From CAZKAP01 sp964552195 (GTDB lineage: Bacteria > Bacteroidota > Bacteroidia > Flavobacteriales > Flavobacteriaceae): a stretch of DNA of 64,000 nt. The notes below the pieces were generated by a model. That model was given only the letters and a program-made list of their open reading frames with translations. It was not told the DNA's origin and ran no database searches. Positions 59,975-64,000 of this stretch are shown piece by piece. A program made the translations under genes and the position numbers. The DNA lies in the NCBI GenBank assembly GCA_964552195.1, contig CAZKFM010000007.1, positions 90,615 to 154,614 on the forward strand, in the 5' to 3' direction. Positions within the stretch are counted from its first letter, which is position 1. Every line of letters starts with the position of its first letter.

Positions 59975-61027
59975 ATGCAGTGGACTTTTGATAAGAGACA
60001 GGAATCCCTGGATCGACTAGGAAGACAGCTAAGAGAATGGTTTCCGGAAAAGCCTTCCGGTGAAATCCTCGGTACATTGCCCGATACCCTGCAGGAAGTC
60101 ATACGGCGCAGTACACATATCAACCCCTGGTTTACCGACGAATACATCTGCCTGGCCCTGTACACCTGGGGAAGGGTACTGACCACGGAAGCCCTGGAGG
60201 CATGGCGCGGATCTTATGTTTTCCCTGAAAAAACGGGCAACAGGTGGATCGCTCTAATTATGGCAGGTAATATTCCCCTGGTTGGCATGCACGATGCGCT
60301 GGCGGTATTCCTGAGCGGTCAGCGGGCACTTTGCAAGTGGTCTTCCCAGGATCCCGAGCTGATCCGTTTTCTCTTCGAATGGATGAACCCCGAAAAGGAC
60401 GAAGACTTTCCTTTGTATTCTCCTTCATGGCCTCTGAGGGAGATGGATGCCGTAATCGCAACGGGTAGCGGTAACACCAATCGGTATTTCGAGCATTACT
60501 TCGGAAAATATCCTCATATATTTAGGGGCAATCGTACATCGGCCGCCCTTTTGGACGGAGAGGAGGATCAAGAGGAACTGCAAAACCTGACCGACGATAT
60601 GTTCCTGTATTTCGGACTGGGATGCCGGAATGTGAGCAAGCTTTTCCTGCCCACAGGGTATGATCTTCAACCTCTCATGGAAATGATAGGCGATCGGCGG
60701 GAACTCTGTGAACATCACAAATTCGGTAATAATTACCATTATCAGAAAGCCGTGCTCACCATGAACGGTCGTGAATTTCAGGACACCGGTAACGCCCTGT
60801 TACTGGAAAATCCCTCGTACCACGCAGCTGTTTCCACCGTGCATTATGAATTTTACACCCACCTCGAAGAGGTTTTGGTGACACTGGACGCGGACTCCGC
60901 TCAGCTCCAGTGCAAGATCAGGCGTGGGAAATGCGGTGACTGGATTGCACCCGGAAGTACTCAGCGTCCTGGCCTGATGGACTATTCCGACGGGGTAGAT
61001 ACTCTGGATTTTTTGCTGAGCTTATGA
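59975..61027 (+). CDS. Acyl-CoA reductase (LuxC-like)
   Basis: A 350-residue protein from the ATG at 59975; the longer frame to 59849 runs through the ferredoxin promoter and is rejected. It resembles the LuxC family, aldehyde-dehydrogenase-fold enzymes that reduce acyl-CoA or acyl thioesters with NADPH. The candidate catalytic cysteine is C217 in FGLGCRNVSK, and MAGNIPLVGMHDAL and VIATGSGNTNRYFEHYF are the binding segments. It overlaps serC in an ATGA, and the ferredoxin is divergent. Its physiological substrate is unknown. Confidence 0.82.
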   Translation: MQWTFDKRQESLDRLGRQLREWFPEKPSGEILGTLPDTLQEVIRRSTHINPWFTDEYICLALYTWGRVLTTEALEAWRGSYVFPEKTGNRWIALIMAGNIPLVGMHDALAVFLSGQRALCKWSSQDPELIRFLFEWMNPEKDEDFPLYSPSWPLREMDAVIATGSGNTNRYFEHYFGKYPHIFRGNRTSAALLDGEEDQEELQNLTDDMFLYFGLGCRNVSKLFLPTGYDLQPLMEMIGDRRELCEHHKFGNNYHYQKAVLTMNGREFQDTGNALLLENPSYHAAVSTVHYEFYTHLEEVLVTLDADSAQLQCKIRRGKCGDWIAPGSTQRPGLMDYSDGVDTLDFLLSL

Positions 61028-62100
61028 CGAAAAAAAACCACAATTTCTGTGCGGGACCCTGCGTACTTCCCGAACCAGTTCTAAGGGCAGCGGCTGAAGC
61101 CGTCAGGAACTGGCATCCCGATGGCCTTTCCCTTTTGGAAATCTCCCACCGGGATCCTGCCTTTGTCGAGGTTATGGAAGAGGCGCGGAGCCTGTTGCTG
61201 GAACTGCTTGACCTGTCTGAAGAAGAATATGCTTCCCTTTTCCTGCACGGTGGTGCCAGCACTCAATTCCTAACCGTAGCGGCTAACTTTCTGAATAATA
61301 AAGCGGCCTACGCAGATACAGGTACCTGGAGTGCCAAGGCTATTAAAGAGGCTCAGTTATACGGAAAGGTCGATATCGTCGCAAGCTCGAGGGAGGAGGA
61401 TTACACCAGCATCCCAGATGTGCCGGATTTGAATCCCGACGCATACGACTACCTCCACCTCACCTCGAATAACACCATCTTCGGAACGCAGTGGTCTTCG
61501 TTTCCAGATACGGGGATCCCCCTTATTGCCGATATGAGTTCCGACCTGTTTGCCAGGGCAATCAATGCCCGTGACTTCGATCTCATTTACGCAGGGGCCC
61601 AGAAAAATGCAGGACCGGCTGGCGTAACGTTGGTAGTCGTTCGGAAGTCCCTGCTTAATACCATCCAAAGGGAACTGCCCTCCATGCTGGACTATCGCAT
61701 ACACGTTTCACGAGACAGCATGTTCAACACCCCACCCGTATTCGCTGTGTATACCAGCCTGCTCAATCTTCGATGGCTAAGGGATCAGGGGGGAATTCCC
61801 GCCATGGAGAAACGCAATCGTAAAAAAGCGGAAACCCTGTACAACGAAATCGACAGAAACCCCTTATTGAAGGGAGTGGTCAGACCCAGGGACCGGTCGA
61901 TCATGAATGCTACTTTTCGGCTCAAGGATACGGCCCTCACAGAACGTTTCGACCAGCTCTGGAAGGAAGCGGGAATCTATGGACTGGATGGCCATCGCAG
62001 CGTAGGCGGATACCGCGCCTCCATGTACAATGCACTTGATCTGGATAGTGTGCAGGTACTCGCCGAGGTTCTTAAATATTTTGAACGTAAATTGGGATAA
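61024..62100 (+). CDS. serC: Phosphoserine aminotransferase
   Basis: A 358-residue PLP enzyme of serine and pyridoxal synthesis. NFCAGPCVLPEPVL, FLHGGASTQF, DMSSDLFAR and the PLP lysine K194 in YAGAQKNAGPAG are present, with GHRSVGGYRASMYNAL near the end. The start overlaps the acyl-CoA reductase stop. The phosphoglycerate dehydrogenase gene that often follows serC is not here. Confidence 0.95.
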   Translation: MTKKNHNFCAGPCVLPEPVLRAAAEAVRNWHPDGLSLLEISHRDPAFVEVMEEARSLLLELLDLSEEEYASLFLHGGASTQFLTVAANFLNNKAAYADTGTWSAKAIKEAQLYGKVDIVASSREEDYTSIPDVPDLNPDAYDYLHLTSNNTIFGTQWSSFPDTGIPLIADMSSDLFARAINARDFDLIYAGAQKNAGPAGVTLVVVRKSLLNTIQRELPSMLDYRIHVSRDSMFNTPPVFAVYTSLLNLRWLRDQGGIPAMEKRNRKKAETLYNEIDRNPLLKGVVRPRDRSIMNATFRLKDTALTERFDQLWKEAGIYGLDGHRSVGGYRASMYNALDLDSVQVLAEVLKYFERKLG

Positions 62101-62121
62101 CAGAACTACTAAACAATAAAC

Positions 62122-62748
62122 ATGGAAGGACTAATGGACCTGCTTCAGGGAGATCTCGGAAAGACACTCGTGAGGGGAATGGCTAACGAAACCGGGCAAC
62201 CGCAAGAAAAAACCGGAGAACTTCTACAGCTGGCACTTCCCGTACTCCTGGGAGCCATGCAGAAGAATACCCGCTCAGAATCCGGGGCAGATGGTTTGCT
62301 GAATGCACTAAACAACAAGCACGACGGCAGCATACTGGATAATATCGGAACACTTTTTGAAGGCGGTTATACCGAAGAAGTCAGGAAGGATGGGGCCGGC
62401 ATACTGGGACATGTAATTGGGGATAAGGAATCCCTGGTTACCAGCACTCTAGCCAACAAGGTTGGCATGAATACTGGCGACGTGGCGCGGATACTGCAAA
62501 TGGCAGCTCCTATTCTCCTCGGTTTTTTAGGAAGACAGCAGCGTTCAAAAGGTGTGGAATCCGTCTCCGGACTGGAAGGTTTGCTCGGAAATCTTATAGG
62601 TTCGGAACCCGGTAAGCAAAGCATGATCGAGGCCTTTCTGGATTCCGATGGCGACGGCAGTGTGGTTGACGACCTCGCGGGTATGCTGCTCAAAGATAAG
62701 GGCAAAGGAGGACTCGGCGGACTGCTGGGTGGGTTTCTTGGCAAGTAA
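62122..62748 (+). CDS. DUF937 domain-containing protein
   Basis: A 208-residue soluble protein of the DUF937 type: LMDLLQGDLGKTLVRGMANETG, LPVLLGAMQKNT and a second half AAPILLGFLGRQQRS, with a C-terminal glycine-rich tail GKGGLGGLLGGFLGK and an EF-hand-like DSDGDGSVVDD calcium loop (about residues 174-184). The internal repeat of the alpha-helical unit is clear. Function unknown. It lies 21 bp after serC. Confidence 0.85.
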   Translation: MEGLMDLLQGDLGKTLVRGMANETGQPQEKTGELLQLALPVLLGAMQKNTRSESGADGLLNALNNKHDGSILDNIGTLFEGGYTEEVRKDGAGILGHVIGDKESLVTSTLANKVGMNTGDVARILQMAAPILLGFLGRQQRSKGVESVSGLEGLLGNLIGSEPGKQSMIEAFLDSDGDGSVVDDLAGMLLKDKGKGGLGGLLGGFLGK

Positions 62749-62758
62749 AAAGCTATAC

Positions 62759-63265
62759 ATGAGACAAATTGCGGTATTTTCAGGAAGTGCGATTTTCACT
62801 TTAATCCTGGTATTAACCAGTTGCGGTTCTACACGCGAATACCAGGGAGCCGGTCAGGTCGAAGACCGGGCTCAGGTCCAAAAGGAATGGGGTCTAACCG
62901 AAAAGGAACGGCAGATATTCGAAGGAGAATACGCCGAAGAAGCGGAGTCGATTGCGGATAGCACGGAATATGAAATCATAGTCATCGATCCTGGCTTCAA
63001 TACCTGGCTCAGGGCGATGGCACCGCCAAGGGGCTATCATACACAGCAATACATGGAATCGAGGAATCAGGTCTGGGTCACGGAATGGAACATTCGCAAC
63101 CGACAGACTCAGGTATATGACCCCTTCCTGTATGAGAATTACATCGATTACGAATTCGGTGTGGACTACGGTTATGAGGTCAATTATATTTTGTACAACT
63201 ATCTGGTCTATTTTCAGCGTAAAAATGGCGTGAGACTGGGCAGTTTTGAACCCCGACTCAACTAG
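62759..63265 (+). CDS. Lipoprotein (DUF6146-like)
   Basis: A 168-residue lipoprotein from the ATG at 62759, with hydrophobic residues ~5-20 and lipobox LTSCGS (C22). The mature part holds WGLTEKERQIFEGEY and a C-terminal half unusually rich in Tyr and Asn (YDPFLYENYIDYEFGVDYGYEVNY). I believe such proteins are catalogued as DUF6146, from memory and unverified. It may be an outer-membrane accessory. It is 10 bp after the DUF937 gene. Confidence 0.7.
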   Translation: MRQIAVFSGSAIFTLILVLTSCGSTREYQGAGQVEDRAQVQKEWGLTEKERQIFEGEYAEEAESIADSTEYEIIVIDPGFNTWLRAMAPPRGYHTQQYMESRNQVWVTEWNIRNRQTQVYDPFLYENYIDYEFGVDYGYEVNYILYNYLVYFQRKNGVRLGSFEPRLN

Positions 63266-63316
63266 GAATTACGAGGTTTTTAATTTTTCTGAGTTAGATT
63301 TGCGGAGGTTTATGCT

Positions 63317-63628
63317 ATGGAAAAATTAAAAAAACGCTGGGGTATAGAGAATAACCTGCAGCTGATTCTGATCCTGGTCGTCTTTGCAGTTACCGGCAGT
63401 TCCTCGGTCAAGTTAGCAGAACCTGTTCTGCATTGGGTAGGGTTACAACAGGAAAGTGTCAGCGGTTGGATCTACTGGCCTGTTAGGATTCTTCTCATAT
63501 TCCCGCTGTATCAGGTGCTACTAGTCTTGATAGGTTGGCTCTTCGGACAATTCGAATTTTTCTGGAATTTCGAGAAAAAAATGCTGAGGAGAATGGGTCT
63601 CGGATTCCTCCTGAACCGAAACAATTAA
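63317..63628 (+). CDS. Small two-helix membrane protein (DUF6787-like)
   Basis: A 103-residue protein with two hydrophobic helices (about residues 13-30 and 50-73) joined by a 20-residue loop, and a basic C-terminus. The ending FEFFWNFEKKMLRRMGLGF suggests a conserved family; from memory it is DUF6787, unverified. It lies 51 bp after the lipoprotein gene and ends convergent with the next gene. Confidence 0.65.
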   Translation: MEKLKKRWGIENNLQLILILVVFAVTGSSSVKLAEPVLHWVGLQQESVSGWIYWPVRILLIFPLYQVLLVLIGWLFGQFEFFWNFEKKMLRRMGLGFLLNRNN

Positions 63629-63650
63629 TTCATCAGAATAATCAGGGTGC

Positions 63651-63959
63651 TCAGGGCGCTTCGTTGATTGCCCCCTCTTCCCTGCTGTTTCCATTGACTA
63701 CATAGGTGTAAATCCACATCAATGTAAAGGTGGGGATGATGTCCATCCCGGGGATCAGCTCCTCAATGGTGGCGAAGACACCAGCGGCCTTACCGGCGTT
63801 GCCTTTATACATGCGCGTCATGAGCCAACCGGCTATGGGTGCCCATATTACGTCGGTGAGTTCCGCAGCGCCGGGTATTACGTAAGAAAGCATACCGATG
63901 CCGTCGAACAACAGCCCCAGGAGCAGATGGTTAATTTTATTCTCCTTGAAAATTGTCAT
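63651..63959 (-). CDS. Hypothetical membrane protein
   Basis: A 102-residue hydrophobic protein with about three membrane segments: LLLGLLFDGIGMLSYVI, DVIWAPIAGWLM and GMDIIPTFTLMWIYTYVV. Three acidic positions within membrane segments (in FDGIG, AELTD and GMD) are unusual. No family is recognised. The gene lies alone, with TAACTTTC (63964-63971) 5 nt upstream of the ATG as a possible -7 element. Confidence 0.65.
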   Translation of the reverse strand: MTIFKENKINHLLLGLLFDGIGMLSYVIPGAAELTDVIWAPIAGWLMTRMYKGNAGKAAGVFATIEELIPGMDIIPTFTLMWIYTYVVNGNSREEGAINEAP

Positions 63960-64000
63960 AGCCGAAAGTTATTAATCCTTTTTGAAACAACATCACCTGT

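Overview
The window reads as chromosomal DNA of a member of the Flavobacteriaceae (Bacteroidota). The evidence is a short (288-residue) primary sigma factor without an N-terminal extension, a fused LpxC-FabZ, PorX of the type IX secretion system, the menaquinone enzyme MenB, many lipoproteins of the form (S/T)-C-K/N, weak Shine-Dalgarno signals, and promoters of the TTG-N17-22-TAnnTTTG type. Base composition looks even. I see no tRNA, rRNA, insertion sequence, phage or CRISPR, so this is mostly core genome with a few lineage-specific inserts.

Layout. (1) 1-15800, envelope and sugar/peptide turnover: a minus-strand cassette with a LolA-like periplasmic carrier, two FtsX-type permeases, an ABC ATPase and an outer-membrane barrel, followed by a GH30 glycosidase lipoprotein and a nucleotidyltransferase. 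Next come trehalase, a dienelactone-hydrolase-like lipoprotein and an EamA transporter, a vWA lipoprotein, an M14 peptidase with an amidase, and menB. (2) 15800-25400: an SF2 helicase, rpoD, two tiny tandem paralogous reading frames, an apparently frame-interrupted gene, two alpha/beta hydrolases, and a MoxR/vWA pair. (3) 25400-32620: the complete histidine operon hisG-D-C-B-H-A-F-IE, preceded by a His-rich leader peptide and a perfect intrinsic terminator, i.e. an attenuator. (4) 32646-43233: an SPFH protein, a membrane vWA-like protein, fabG, sucD, EF-P and the lipid A genes lpxD, lpxC-fabZ and lpxA plus a second lpxD-like gene. (5) 43269-53850: porX-tsaE, an exported protein made of four 26-residue repeats, alanine dehydrogenase, proline dehydrogenase, aroB, an Lrp regulator, a second M14 peptidase and TerC. 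(6) 53827-64000: topoisomerase IV (parC, parE), ychF, a ferredoxin divergent from an acyl-CoA reductase-serC pair, and small envelope proteins.

How they work together. The his genes form one regulated pathway, and the lpx genes make lipid A for the outer membrane that the LolA-like/ABC/barrel cassette and PorX also serve. Alanine and proline dehydrogenases with an adjacent Lrp regulator suggest amino-acid-responsive metabolism.

The least explained elements are the two tandem microproteins beside rpoD (18513-18724), the repeat protein with its own promoter, palindrome and terminator (45317-45845), and the frame-interrupted gene at 18884-19700. All functional calls come from reading motifs by eye. 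No database search was possible.
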